Assembly: GCA_023663905.1 (NCBI GenBank)
Contig: JAMPGO010000001.1
Span: 1 to 64,000 of the forward strand
Direction of reading: 5' to 3'
DNA from: Ruminococcus flavefaciens
Lineage (GTDB): Bacteria > Bacillota > Clostridia > Oscillospirales > Ruminococcaceae
DNA: 64,000 bases
The notes under the pieces are model-generated. The model was not told the DNA's origin. It saw only the letters and a program-made list of their open reading frames with translations, and did not search any database. Below are positions 8,746 to 17,095 of the stretch, piece by piece. Position numbers and translations under genes: made by a program. The first letter of the stretch is position 1, and each line of letters starts with the position of its first letter.

Positions 8746-8905
8746 TTTTCATCATCTTTTCACATATCCGTCATAATCTCAACATAAATGAGGTTTATTA
8801 TATAGTCAATGAAACGAAAGGGATGATTCCAATGGAGCATAAGTATATTTCATAAGAAAAAACATAAACTACTGATATAAAAATATATTTTTGGAGGAAT
8901 TTATT

Positions 8906-9334
8906 ATGATGTACGGTTTAACACCTTTCACAAGAAACGCTTTCAGCCTTTTCAACGCACTTGACGAACTCGACAAGGACTTTTTCAGCGGAAGTATGTC
9001 CACCAACGTTTTCCGCACGGACATTACCGACGCAGGCGAGAAGTATATTATGGAGTCCGAGCTTCCCGGCTTCGAGAAAGAGGACATCAAGATTGACATC
9101 AGCGGTGACTATATCACTATCTCCGCTCAGCACAAGACCGATGATACCAAGAAGGACGAGAACTGCAAATATATCCGCCGTGAGCGTTCATACGGTTCAT
9201 TCAAGAGAAGCTTCGGTATTTCCGATGTTAACGCAGAGGAGATTTCTGCCGAGTACAAGAACGGCGTGCTTACTATTGAGCTTCCCAAGAAGAAGCCCGA
9301 AGAGCCGTTCTCAAAGAGCCTTGAAATCAAGTAA
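8906..9334 (+). CDS. Small heat-shock protein, Hsp20/alpha-crystallin family
   Basis: 142 residues, usual length. ATP-independent holdase. The alpha-crystallin domain runs from about residue 38 to 130: TDITDAGEKYIMESELPGFEKEDI, ISAQH, RRERSYGSFKRSF, and the conserved AEYKNGVLTIELPKK. A variable N-terminus precedes it. ATG at 8906 (a second ATG follows) lies 8 nt after GGAGG. CIRCE elements about 160 nt upstream put it in the HrcA regulon, like groESL at 57 kb. Confidence 0.95.
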   Translation: MMYGLTPFTRNAFSLFNALDELDKDFFSGSMSTNVFRTDITDAGEKYIMESELPGFEKEDIKIDISGDYITISAQHKTDDTKKDENCKYIRRERSYGSFKRSFGISDVNAEEISAEYKNGVLTIELPKKKPEEPFSKSLEIK

Positions 9335-9339
9335 CTCTG

Positions 9340-9816
9340 TTATAATATAATATCTTCAAACTTTCCCCGTATGGCTTCAACAAGGCTGTGCGGGGAAAGT
9401 CTTATCTGCGTGCCGATACGTCCACCGCTAATCCAGAACAGGGCAAGCTTTTCGGCTGAATTGTGTATAACAGTCATAAACTGCTTCTTCATTCCTATGG
9501 GAGTACATCCGCCACGCACATATCCCGTAACTTTTGTAATATCCTTAACAGGAATCAGCTCCACGGACTTTTCGCCCACGCTCTTTGCCGATTTCTTTAA
9601 GTCAAGCTCTTCGGCAACAGGCAGGAGGAAGCAGTAATAACCGCACGATTTTCCCTTTGCAACAAGGGTCTTGAACGTCTCCTCAACAGGCTGGTTCAGG
9701 GCTTCGGCAACGTGTATGCCGTCAATAAATTCGTCGCACTCGTAGGTCTGTATGGTATAATCTATCTTCGATTTATCGAGAAAACGCATTGCATTGGTTT
9801 TGAGTTCCTTAGCCAT
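9340..9816 (-). CDS. ybaK: YbaK/EbsC-type aminoacyl-tRNA deacylase
   Basis: 158 residues. Belongs to the YbaK family that hydrolyses mischarged Cys-tRNA(Pro). Seen: KTNAMRFLDKSKIDY, EETFKTLVAKG, the KKSAKSVGEKSVELI segment, GYVRGGCTPIGMKK with the conserved Gly-rich loop, and WISGGRIG. The start is placed at 9816, inside the 3' end of queH (8-bp overlap), which indicates coupled translation. Last gene of the leftward operon; it converges on hsp20 with 5 bp between the stops. Confidence 0.9.
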   Translation of the reverse strand: MAKELKTNAMRFLDKSKIDYTIQTYECDEFIDGIHVAEALNQPVEETFKTLVAKGKSCGYYCFLLPVAEELDLKKSAKSVGEKSVELIPVKDITKVTGYVRGGCTPIGMKKQFMTVIHNSAEKLALFWISGGRIGTQIRLSPHSLVEAIRGKFEDIIL

Positions 9817-10426
9817 TTCCGCTCGCCTTTCTGCTGTAAACACAGCCACAGTAATTCTGACGGTAGAGATTATATTGCGCCGACAGCTGAATTGAATGCT
9901 TGTAGCCGTCGTGCTTCTTGAAATCCGAGAAGAGCCATTCTGCGCCCAGCTCGTCGGCAATCTCACTACCGCACCTGTTTATGAATCCGCAGTCCTTGTG
10001 CGGACTTATCGTCAGGGTTGTTGTAAAGTAATCGGCACTGCGCCTTACAGCAAGCTCCGCCGTTTTTCTCAGGCGGTATGCTATGCACTTCTGACATCGT
10101 TCGCCACGCTCGGGAAGATTCTCCAGTCCCTTTGCAAGCTCGTAGAACGGTTCGGGATTATAATCCTCATCGATGATTTCAACCGCAAGGTCAAGCTCGG
10201 AAATCAGCCTTTTCAGCTCCGATTTGCGGAAATTATACTCTTCTTCGGGCGCTATATTGGGATTGCAGAAATAGACGGTTATATCAAAAAAGTCGTATAA
10301 ATACAGAAGCGTGTGACTTGAACAGGGCGCACAGCAGGAATGAAGCAGAAGAGTAGGCTTTTTGCCCGATTTTTTCAGCTCCGCAAGCTTGTCGTCCAGC
10401 ATTTTTCCGTAGTTGATTTTCTGCAT
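9809..10426 (-). CDS. queH: Epoxyqueuosine reductase QueH
   Basis: 205 residues. QueH (DUF208) reduces epoxyqueuosine to queuosine in tRNA and replaces QueG in many anaerobes. The cysteine motifs are visible: HSCCAPCSSHTL near the N-terminus, ERCQKCIAYRL, and CGCVYS at the C-terminus, plus SADYFTTTLTISPHKD. These fit a 4Fe-4S site plus a second metal site. ATG 10426 lies 2 nt after ricT ends; the 3' end overlaps ybaK. Confidence 0.92.
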   Translation of the reverse strand: MQKINYGKMLDDKLAELKKSGKKPTLLLHSCCAPCSSHTLLYLYDFFDITVYFCNPNIAPEEEYNFRKSELKRLISELDLAVEIIDEDYNPEPFYELAKGLENLPERGERCQKCIAYRLRKTAELAVRRSADYFTTTLTISPHKDCGFINRCGSEIADELGAEWLFSDFKKHDGYKHSIQLSAQYNLYRQNYCGCVYSRKASGNG

Positions 10427-10428
10427 TG

Positions 10429-11292
10429 TTATTCCTCGAGCTTCTTGAGCGCACGCATTTCTTCCTTGCTGATTTTAACCTCGCCGTTTTTTACAAGCTG
10501 AACCTCCGACCTGTTGTAAGTCACAGGGACTTCCGAATCGTCAACCTTAACCCTGAGCTGACCGCTGATTAAATTAACGTCAACAACCTTGCCGTTCTTT
10601 TTATCGGGTGTCAACACAAGCGCACCCTCTCTGGGTGTAATTTTAAGAAGGTCGTCATAAGCTTTCTGCTCGTTTTTAAGACAGCACATAAGCCTTCCGC
10701 AAGTTCCCGAAATTTTGGTAGGATTAAGCGAGAGGGACTGTTCCTTAGCCATTTTAATGGAAACGGGAGCGAAATCGCCCATATACGACTTACAGCAGAT
10801 TTCACGACCGCAGATACCGAGACCTCCGACAACCTTAGCCTCATCACGCACTCCAATCTGACGGAGTTCAATACGTGTGCGGAATACCGCTGCCAAATCC
10901 TTGACGAGTTCACGGAAATCAATCCTGTTTTCAGCCGTAAAATAGAACAGCATCTTGCTGTTATCAAACGTACATTCCACATCCACAAGGCTCATATCAA
11001 GACCACGGAGCTTTATTTTCTCCTCGCAGATATTGAAAGCGTCCTTTTCACGAAGCCTGTTGCGTGCGACAGCTTTAAGGTCTTTGCCGTCAGCCTTGCG
11101 TACAATGGGCTTTAGCGGAGAAGCAAGGGCATTGTCATCAATTTCCCTGTTGGCGATGACAACCTCACCGCATTCCGTACCACGAACCGTATCAACAACG
11201 GCACTTTCGCCGACTTTAAAATTTATGCCTTCGGGAGAAAAATAATAAACCTTTCCGCCCTTTTTAAACCTGATTCCGACTATTTCTTTCAA
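10429..11292 (-). CDS. ricT: PSP1-domain protein RicT (YaaT)
   Basis: 287 residues with the PSP1 domain (GIRFKKGGKVYYFSP, VVDTVRGTECGEVV) and the cysteine cluster GGLGICGREICCKSY and GTCGRLMCCLKNE that binds Fe-S in the B. subtilis Y-complex (RicAFT), which tunes RNase Y activity. I place the start at a TTG (11292) 9 nt after AGGAG; a TTG three codons upstream gives a 4-bp overlap with holB but sits too close to AGGAG. Order decarboxylase-holB-ricT matches B. subtilis yaaO...holB-yaaT. Confidence 0.88.
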   Translation of the reverse strand: MKEIVGIRFKKGGKVYYFSPEGINFKVGESAVVDTVRGTECGEVVIANREIDDNALASPLKPIVRKADGKDLKAVARNRLREKDAFNICEEKIKLRGLDMSLVDVECTFDNSKMLFYFTAENRIDFRELVKDLAAVFRTRIELRQIGVRDEAKVVGGLGICGREICCKSYMGDFAPVSIKMAKEQSLSLNPTKISGTCGRLMCCLKNEQKAYDDLLKITPREGALVLTPDKKNGKVVDVNLISGQLRVKVDDSEVPVTYNRSEVQLVKNGEVKISKEEMRALKKLEE

Positions 11293-11297
11293 AAAAA

Positions 11298-12278
11298 TCA
11301 ACTCCTGACTTGCATAATACCTGCGCAGAGGGCAGAGAGGACGAGCGTTGCATTGACGTTAGCCTGAACAGCCCTCCACGCCTCCTCAATAATATCGTGA
11401 ATCCTGACAGCCCTGCCCGTAGAAATAACCTGCGACAGTTTCAGAGCCGTATCACGGAAACAGCCGATAACCTGAGCGTTGCTGTCCTGTGACAGCACAG
11501 CGGAATCCCTCACCAGCCTGTCAATGACCGAAAAAACGTCATACAGCTCGCCACGGGTGCTTCCTGCCGAACACAATGCCACATTCAACTCATATTCGCT
11601 ACCTTTTATTATACTATCCGCAATCCGTTTTGTCAAATCAATTTTACGGCGGACTTTCTCATCGCTGATATACTCAATACATCTGCCGATATTTCCGTGA
11701 AAACAGCTCACGGCGGTTTTTATCTCGTTGGCTGAATAACCTGCTTCGGCGAGGTATTCTTCTGAATCCCGTTCCGTGCAGGGCGAAACACCTAGAGCGA
11801 TACAGCGTGAGATTATTGTCGGCAGAAACTCGTACTTTGATTCAGCCGTAAAGAGAAAATAGGCATAATCGGGCGGTTCTTCAATCAGTTTAAGGAGCAT
11901 ATTCTGGGTCTGCACGCTCATATTACGGCAGTCACGGAAGATGTAAATCTTCCTGCCCGAGTTGTTGTTGGGCTTGATAAAAGCGTCGGCGATGATTTCC
12001 CTTGCCGTGCGGACAGAATAACCGCCGAGCTTGCCCTCTGTTTCAACGTAGGTGACATCGGGGTGAGTATGAGCGGAGACGTTTCTGCACGAGGGACAGT
12101 TTCCGCAGGGCTTGCCGTTCTGTGGATTACCGCACAGAAGCAGAGCGGTATAATAATCGGCGAAAAGCTTTTTCCCTGTACCTCTCTCGCCGTGAAATAT
12201 AACCGAATGAGCAGTTTTTCCGCTGATAATCATCTTTCCGAGGGTATCTGTAAGATAACTGTTTCCGTAAATCTTCAC
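11298..12278 (-). CDS. holB: DNA polymerase III, delta prime subunit
   Basis: 326 residues. Clamp-loader subunit: HGERGTGKKLFA (Walker A-like), the zinc-binding CGNCPSCRNVSAHTHPDV, and NMLLKLIEEPPDYAYF are diagnostic. Starts with GTG (12278), overlapping the upstream stop as GTGA, so it is translationally coupled to the decarboxylase gene. Confidence 0.92.
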   Translation of the reverse strand: MKIYGNSYLTDTLGKMIISGKTAHSVIFHGERGTGKKLFADYYTALLLCGNPQNGKPCGNCPSCRNVSAHTHPDVTYVETEGKLGGYSVRTAREIIADAFIKPNNNSGRKIYIFRDCRNMSVQTQNMLLKLIEEPPDYAYFLFTAESKYEFLPTIISRCIALGVSPCTERDSEEYLAEAGYSANEIKTAVSCFHGNIGRCIEYISDEKVRRKIDLTKRIADSIIKGSEYELNVALCSAGSTRGELYDVFSVIDRLVRDSAVLSQDSNAQVIGCFRDTALKLSQVISTGRAVRIHDIIEEAWRAVQANVNATLVLSALCAGIMQVRS

Positions 12279-13567
12279 TTAATCACCATAACTTTCCCGA
12301 TTCCGTAGCGCTGATAGATTTCAATGCACTCACGGTTTATGACCTCACCGCAGACCGCAACAGGTATCGCAGGCGGACAGGGTACTTTCACGGAGGCGCA
12401 TATTCTGCCTTCTGCCTGTTCAACAGGGATTTCCTCCGACGGCATAAAAAACGCACTTCTCATATCCATAGCCTTTTCGGGAAGCTTCAGGAGGAACGGC
12501 ATTCCCGCTATATATCCACGTTCTGCCGTGTAAAAAAATCCTGCGAGAGCCTCTGCGAGACGGAGATAATCTACCTCGTTGCTTTTCGGCGACATAAGCA
12601 GGATAATTAAATTCTCGTCCGCATATTCGCACTCAACACGGTTTTTCCTGAGATGTTCGGCGCATTTAAGCGCACTTAACCCGATTCTTCCGAGATTTAC
12701 GGCGATATGAAAAGGGTCGCCGTCAACGAAATCGAGCGGAAGCTTTGCACGGAAATCGGCGATATACCCGAGATTCTTTTCGATGTCGGCACGTATTTTT
12801 TCGCTGATATACCTGTTGCAGTAATCGAGCGAAGCAAGGATAAGATAAGAGGGACTTGTTGAGGCAAACATACTCATACACTGGCGCAGAACTTTGGCAT
12901 AGCGTTCAGAGGACGTGTGCAGGACTGCCGAGCCTGTCAAACCGACGAGCATTTTGTGGGCTGAATCACAGCACATATCAGCGCCCAGAGCTATGGGGTG
13001 AATATTCTCGGGCATAAACGCAAGATGACTGCCGTGTGCGTTATCGACCAGCAGAACAGCATTGTACCTGTGGCAGATTTCCGCAAGCGTTTTTATATCG
13101 GCAAGGCGACCTGTATAGTCGGGCGAAGTGACATAGAGAGCGGATTTCGGGCTTCTGCGGAGGTATTTTTCAACGGTTGCGGGATTGATTTTGCCCGAGA
13201 GAATACCGTTATCATAGTCGGGAAGAATCCATTCAACGTCAATACCGAGCAGTGCGGAAGCGTTTACAAAGGCACGGTGAGCGTTGCGCACGGCAATAAC
13301 ACTCCTGCCCTCGAGCTTTACAGCGAGAAGCATAGCCTGTATGCAGAGCGTTGAACCCGAGGCAGACCAGAAGCTTGCCGTTGAGCCGTACAGTCCTGCG
13401 GTATTGATTTCGCCCTCGTGAATAATACCGTCGGCTTCAAAAAGGCTGTCCGCTCCGTCAATTTCCGTGATGTCAAACGGAATCATCCCCTTATGTCCTG
13501 GCATATGACATCGGACAGTGTTGGAATCCGCATATTTTCTGAGAAAATCAATAACAGGTGTAGTCAT
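12275..13567 (-). CDS. Orn/Lys/Arg decarboxylase family (YaaO-like) PLP enzyme
   Basis: 430 residues, close in length to B. subtilis YaaO/SpeA-type proteins. PLP-binding lysine in CDSAHKMLVGLTGSA; other marks are MPGHKG, STLCIQAML, NAHRAFVNA, TSPDYTGRLADI and VDNAHGSHLAF. Substrate not certain (Arg or Lys). ATG 13567 follows AAAGGAG. First gene of the leftward operon; its upstream region is made of 10-bp repeats (13581-13680). The B. subtilis locus has tmk between this gene and holB; none is present here. Confidence 0.88.
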   Translation of the reverse strand: MTTPVIDFLRKYADSNTVRCHMPGHKGMIPFDITEIDGADSLFEADGIIHEGEINTAGLYGSTASFWSASGSTLCIQAMLLAVKLEGRSVIAVRNAHRAFVNASALLGIDVEWILPDYDNGILSGKINPATVEKYLRRSPKSALYVTSPDYTGRLADIKTLAEICHRYNAVLLVDNAHGSHLAFMPENIHPIALGADMCCDSAHKMLVGLTGSAVLHTSSERYAKVLRQCMSMFASTSPSYLILASLDYCNRYISEKIRADIEKNLGYIADFRAKLPLDFVDGDPFHIAVNLGRIGLSALKCAEHLRKNRVECEYADENLIILLMSPKSNEVDYLRLAEALAGFFYTAERGYIAGMPFLLKLPEKAMDMRSAFFMPSEEIPVEQAEGRICASVKVPCPPAIPVAVCGEVINRECIEIYQRYGIGKVMVIK

Positions 13568-13580
13568 ATTCTGCTCCTTT

Positions 13581-13709
13581 GGGTGACGGTGAATGACGAT
13601 AGGTGACGATAAGGGACGATAAGAGACGATAAGTGACGATAAGGGTCGGTAGATTTTACCGTCTCTTACCGTCTCTGCCCTTGAAATCAATTAACAAAAC
13701 GTTCATAAA
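13581..13709. repeat. Decamer array plus left 60-bp inverted repeat
   Basis: 13581-13650 is seven consecutive 10-bp units of the form AAGNGACGAT (several diverged). At 13651-13680 the units turn round (GTCTCTTACC), giving a palindromic array. 13650-13709 is one arm of a 60-bp inverted repeat; its reverse complement matches 14190-14249 at 54 of 60 positions. The array lies directly between the decarboxylase ribosome site and the sigma-like gene. Confidence 0.88.
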
Positions 13710-13761
13710 TAGACGGCAATACTGCGCCATAAATCAGTTCCTTACCTTTTTATAATATATA

Positions 13762-14067
13762 TCAGTCTGTATAGTATTTCAGGATGTTGTAAATCTTGAG
13801 CTTGGCTCGGCTGAGCATAGCCCCGACAGCCTGCGGTGAAACACCTGTTTTTTCGGCGATGTCTGCGATTTTAATTCCCTTGAAATAGTACATCAGCACA
13901 ACATCACGCTGTTTCGGAGTAAGCTCGCCGTTTATGACATTGATAAGAATCTTCCTGATAATTCTGTTATCCCTCTCGCCCGGCTTTGTGCCAAGAAGTT
14001 CGGTAATACCCCTGTCATATTCCTTGCTGTCACGATTGTCGTCGTATGAATATGTAAATCTGCTCAT
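13762..14067 (-). CDS. Small sigma-70 region 4-like regulator
   Basis: 101 residues. The C-terminal half is a sigma region 4 helix-turn-helix: LTPKQRDVVLMYYFKGIKIADIAE then GVSPQAVGAMLSRAKLKI. No region 2 is present, so it cannot be a complete sigma factor; it could be an orphan region 4 DNA-binding protein or one half of a split sigma. RBS GGAGG is just upstream of the ATG at 14067. Flanked on both sides by the 60-bp inverted repeats, so it looks like the cargo of a small cassette. Confidence 0.8.
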   Translation of the reverse strand: MSRFTYSYDDNRDSKEYDRGITELLGTKPGERDNRIIRKILINVINGELTPKQRDVVLMYYFKGIKIADIAEKTGVSPQAVGAMLSRAKLKIYNILKYYTD

Positions 14068-14084
14068 TTTCTATCCTCCACACA

Positions 14085-14111
14085 GAGAACATTTGTTTTT
14101 ATTCAGTTCTC
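14085..14111 (-). repeat. Inverted repeat in the leader of the sigma-like gene
   Basis: GAGAAC (14085-14090) and GTTCTC (14106-14111) with a 15-nt loop, between promoter and ribosome site. Possible operator or leader hairpin. Confidence 0.4.
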
Positions 14112-14120
14112 ATATATTTT

Positions 14121-14149
14121 ATTATATCACAAACCGATGATTATAGCAA
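14121..14149 (-). promoter_or_regulatory. Promoter of the sigma-like gene
   Basis: Minus-strand TTGCTA (14144-14149), 17 bp, TATAAT (14121-14126). It lies inside the inverted-repeat cassette. Confidence 0.65.
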
Positions 14150-14189
14150 CTGTAACAATATATTTTTTTATTTTAACAAGCAGCATCTG

Positions 14190-14326
14190 TTTATGAACGT
14201 TCTGTTAATTGATTTCAAGGACAGGGACGGCAAGTGACGGCAAAATCTATAGGCACTTGTCGTCCCTTATCGTCCCTGAAACAATGACGGTAAATGACGA
14301 TAAAATATACAGTCATTCATCGTCAT
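14190..14326. repeat. Right 60-bp inverted repeat and second palindromic unit
   Basis: 14190-14249 is the partner of 13650-13709 (90% identical, inverted). It continues with two decamers of the CTTATCGTCC type where the left copy has six. GGGACGGCAAGTG (14224-14236) can pair with CACTTGTCGTCCC (14254-14266). A separate smaller palindrome follows at 14284-14324 (ATGACGGTAAATGAC ... GTCATTCATCGTCAT). The region 14068-14402 holds no gene besides these repeats and two promoters. Confidence 0.88.
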
Positions 14327-14343
14327 CTGTTCATAAAAAGCAC

Positions 14344-14372
14344 TTGCAATTACTGAAAAAGTGTGCTATACT
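14344..14372 (+). promoter_or_regulatory. Promoter of the GH74 gene
   Basis: TTGCAA (14344-14349), 17 bp, TATACT (14367-14372), starting about 18 bp after the repeat cluster ends. Confidence 0.65.
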
Positions 14373-14402
14373 TATTATAATTAATATCAAAGGAGGATTT
14401 CT

Positions 14403-17051
14403 ATGAATTTTCTGAAAAAAACTATGACTTCAGCAATTGCCCTCTGCCTGAGCGTTGTGTGCGTTCTGCCTGCAATTCCGGCTTATGTTGAAGTAAATGC
14501 CGAGGATTTGACTGATACTATGGTCTGGGATTCAGTCAGAATCGGCGGTGCGGGATTCGTTTCGGGTATCGTTACGGGACAGAAAGAGATGTATCTCCGT
14601 ACGGACGTAGGCGGTGCTTACAAATGGAACTATGAAACAAACAGGTGGGAACAGATGTTCGGCTTCATCAACGAGGCTGACAGAGGTCTTCTCAGCGTAA
14701 AGGGTATGGCTATCGACCCGACCGACGACAACACGGTTTACTTCCTCTGCGGATGTGCCTATTTCTCCGACGCAAGAACGGTTATCTTCAAGACAACCGA
14801 CGGCGGTAAGACATTCACACAGGCTGACGTAACCGAGCATATTCAGGTACACGGCAACGGCGACGGTCGTGAGTGTATCGAGCCTATCGCTGTAGACCCC
14901 GATAACCCCGATACTATCTATGCAGGCGGTGACGTTACCGCAGGAAAATCCGCCCTTATCAAGTCAACCGACGGCGGTAAGACGTGGAATCCTGTTGAAG
15001 GCTATGACGATTTAGGTCTCTTCACCGAATCACTCAAGTATCCTATGTGGACTGAACATATGGTTCGTGGTACTGAAGCAAAGGAATACAACCAGCAGAA
15101 CGGTATAGGCTGTATTCACATCGAAGGCGGAAAGGTCTATGTCGGAACTTCCGTTAAAGGTCAGGCTAACATTCACGTTGCCGACGTTAAGGACGACAAG
15201 TTTGAAGTCCTCACAAAGGATTTGCCGACGGCTAACTATCCCTGCTCTATCACAAACGACGGTCAGGGAAATATTTTCTTCACCTACATCGCAGGACTTG
15301 CATTCTCAGGAAGCGCTGGCGGTGCGTACAAGTACAACATCGAGACAGGCGAAGTGAAGAAGCTTTCTGTCACAGACAGCGCAGTCGGTATGATTACAGT
15401 TGACAAGAACGACCCCAACAAGATGTTCGCAAGAACCTGCGGTGTATGGAGCGACCAGTGGTTCAGTGAGAAATGGACGGACGACAGCATTGCCTGGGGC
15501 GACTACTTCTACCGTTCAGATGACGGCGGTGAAACCTGGCAGAATATCACACCCGGACAGCAGAAAGGACAATATACCGACAACTGCTATTTCGTTTCAA
15601 ATCCTATTGATACAAACGGCTATGACTGGATTTACGGCAAGGCTTGTCACTGGGGTTCGGGTATTCTCATTGACCCACGCAATTCCGACAGAATCCTTAT
15701 GACATCAGGTAACGGCGTATACGTATGCGACAATGCGTGGGACGAAAAGGGCGTTCAGTTCTATTTCCAGCCCGACGGTGTTGAGGAAGTCGTTGCCCTT
15801 GATTTCACAAGCGTTCCTGACGGAAACAACTACTCCGCAATCGGCGACTACGACGGCTTCATCCACACTGACGCAGAGACAGTCGGCGAGCAGTATCAGC
15901 CGAATATGGGTTCAACAAGCGCAATCGCATACTGTCCGCAGAATCCTGATATTATGGTGCGCTTCTCTGAAAACGAGGGTCAGGGCTACTACAGCACCGA
16001 CGCAGGAAAAACCTGGACAGAGCTTGCAAATGCAGGCGGAAAGGGCGGAAAAGCCGCTATCGCTCAGGTTGACAAGAGTACCTACAGAATCTTCCACAGC
16101 GACAGCGACGGCGGAGTATCATATTCCGACGACTGGGGCGGAAGCTGGGAAAAATGCTCGGGAATCCCTGCACAGTACGGCTCAAAGCCTACTTTTGTAC
16201 TCGTTGAACCCGAGAATCCCGAAATTGTCTACGCATATGCAACATACTACAACTCATCGTGGGGATATTCCAAGCCCGAGCCTACAGCAGAGGACGCACA
16301 GTACAAGTTCTGCGTAAGTACCGACGGCGGTAAGACATTCACATCCACAGACGTATGTATGTACGACCAGTGCGACAGCGCAGGAAGAATAGCATATCTC
16401 GGCGAAGGCGAGCTTATTCTCGGCGGTGGCTGGTATGGTATGTATCACGCAACAGTCAAGGACGGCAAGGCTACTGTTGAGAAGCTCGACAGCGTAAGCT
16501 ACTGTAAGACAGTCGGCTACGGCGCACCCGAAAAAGAGGGCGGAGTAAATACGCTCTTTATGTACGGCAAGCCCGATGACAGCGACCCCGAGGGAATCTA
16601 CCGCTCAACAGACGGCGGTGCAAGCTGGGACTGCATAAACACTGACAATCTCTACGGCGGTACAGGTAACGGAAACTTCCTCGTCGGCGATATGGATGAG
16701 TTCGGCACGGTTTATATGTCAACCGTCGGCGCAGGTATCGTATACGGCAAGCTCTCCGATTCACCTGTTCAGAAGCCTACTACAGGTACTACAGAGCCTA
16801 CAACAACAGGCACAGTTACAGGTGTTACGCTTCTCGGCGACGCTAACGAGGACGGCATTGTTGATGTTGCCGACGCAGCCGCTATTATTCAGCACCTCGG
16901 AAATAAGGACAAATATGCACTTTCCGAGCAGGGCGCAAAGAATGCTGACTGCTACAACCCGGGCGACGGCGTTTCAGGTATGGACGCTCTCGCAATCCAG
17001 AAGCTCAAGGCTAAGATGATTAAGGAACTTCCCGAAATGCCTGAATCATAA
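14403..17051 (+). CDS. GH74 xyloglucanase with type I dockerin
   Basis: 882 residues. A signal peptide (about 1-35) precedes a GH74 catalytic region (about 40-790) with repeated sialidase/BNR-type blades: FKTTDGGKTF, IKSTDGGKTW, YRSDDGGETW, YSTDAGKTW, VSTDGGKTF and YRSTDGGASW, and the family N-terminus WDSVRIGGAGFVSGI ... YLRTDVGGAYKW. It should cut xyloglucan backbones. A Thr/Pro linker (about 793-806) joins a type I dockerin (about 810-882) whose first Ca loop is DANEDGIVDVAD; the second loop (NPGDGVSGMDALA) is less canonical. Destined for a cohesin scaffold outside the cell. RBS AGGAGG; own promoter and terminator. Confidence 0.95.
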   Translation: MNFLKKTMTSAIALCLSVVCVLPAIPAYVEVNAEDLTDTMVWDSVRIGGAGFVSGIVTGQKEMYLRTDVGGAYKWNYETNRWEQMFGFINEADRGLLSVKGMAIDPTDDNTVYFLCGCAYFSDARTVIFKTTDGGKTFTQADVTEHIQVHGNGDGRECIEPIAVDPDNPDTIYAGGDVTAGKSALIKSTDGGKTWNPVEGYDDLGLFTESLKYPMWTEHMVRGTEAKEYNQQNGIGCIHIEGGKVYVGTSVKGQANIHVADVKDDKFEVLTKDLPTANYPCSITNDGQGNIFFTYIAGLAFSGSAGGAYKYNIETGEVKKLSVTDSAVGMITVDKNDPNKMFARTCGVWSDQWFSEKWTDDSIAWGDYFYRSDDGGETWQNITPGQQKGQYTDNCYFVSNPIDTNGYDWIYGKACHWGSGILIDPRNSDRILMTSGNGVYVCDNAWDEKGVQFYFQPDGVEEVVALDFTSVPDGNNYSAIGDYDGFIHTDAETVGEQYQPNMGSTSAIAYCPQNPDIMVRFSENEGQGYYSTDAGKTWTELANAGGKGGKAAIAQVDKSTYRIFHSDSDGGVSYSDDWGGSWEKCSGIPAQYGSKPTFVLVEPENPEIVYAYATYYNSSWGYSKPEPTAEDAQYKFCVSTDGGKTFTSTDVCMYDQCDSAGRIAYLGEGELILGGGWYGMYHATVKDGKATVEKLDSVSYCKTVGYGAPEKEGGVNTLFMYGKPDDSDPEGIYRSTDGGASWDCINTDNLYGGTGNGNFLVGDMDEFGTVYMSTVGAGIVYGKLSDSPVQKPTTGTTEPTTTGTVTGVTLLGDANEDGIVDVADAAAIIQHLGNKDKYALSEQGAKNADCYNPGDGVSGMDALAIQKLKAKMIKELPEMPES

Positions 17052-17060
17052 TAATAAAAA

Positions 17061-17095
17061 GACTGCTGTTTTTTGCGACAGCAGTCTCTTTTTTT
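17061..17095 (+). terminator. Terminator after the GH74 gene
   Basis: Perfect 9-bp stem GACTGCTGT / ACAGCAGTC followed by nine T-rich bases. It overlaps the stop of the leftward gene at 17094 and has A-rich bases on the other side, so it may work in both directions. Confidence 0.9.

Noticed and set aside
8832-8855. Tiny frame (ATG GAG CAT AAG ... TAA, 7 codons) with a GGGATGA-like ribosome site before hsp20
   Set aside because: Too short to judge and without regulatory structure around it; left as leader sequence.
13581-13680. Decamer array considered as a CRISPR array
   Set aside because: Units are 10 bp with no unique spacers and turn into their own inverse; no cas genes nearby.
14209-14406. 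65-codon frame before the GH74 gene, similar to the N-terminal extension of the decarboxylase frame
   Set aside because: Both are translations of the same DNA repeat (14208-14326 and 13581-13690), without ribosome sites; the similarity reflects the inverted repeat, not protein homology.
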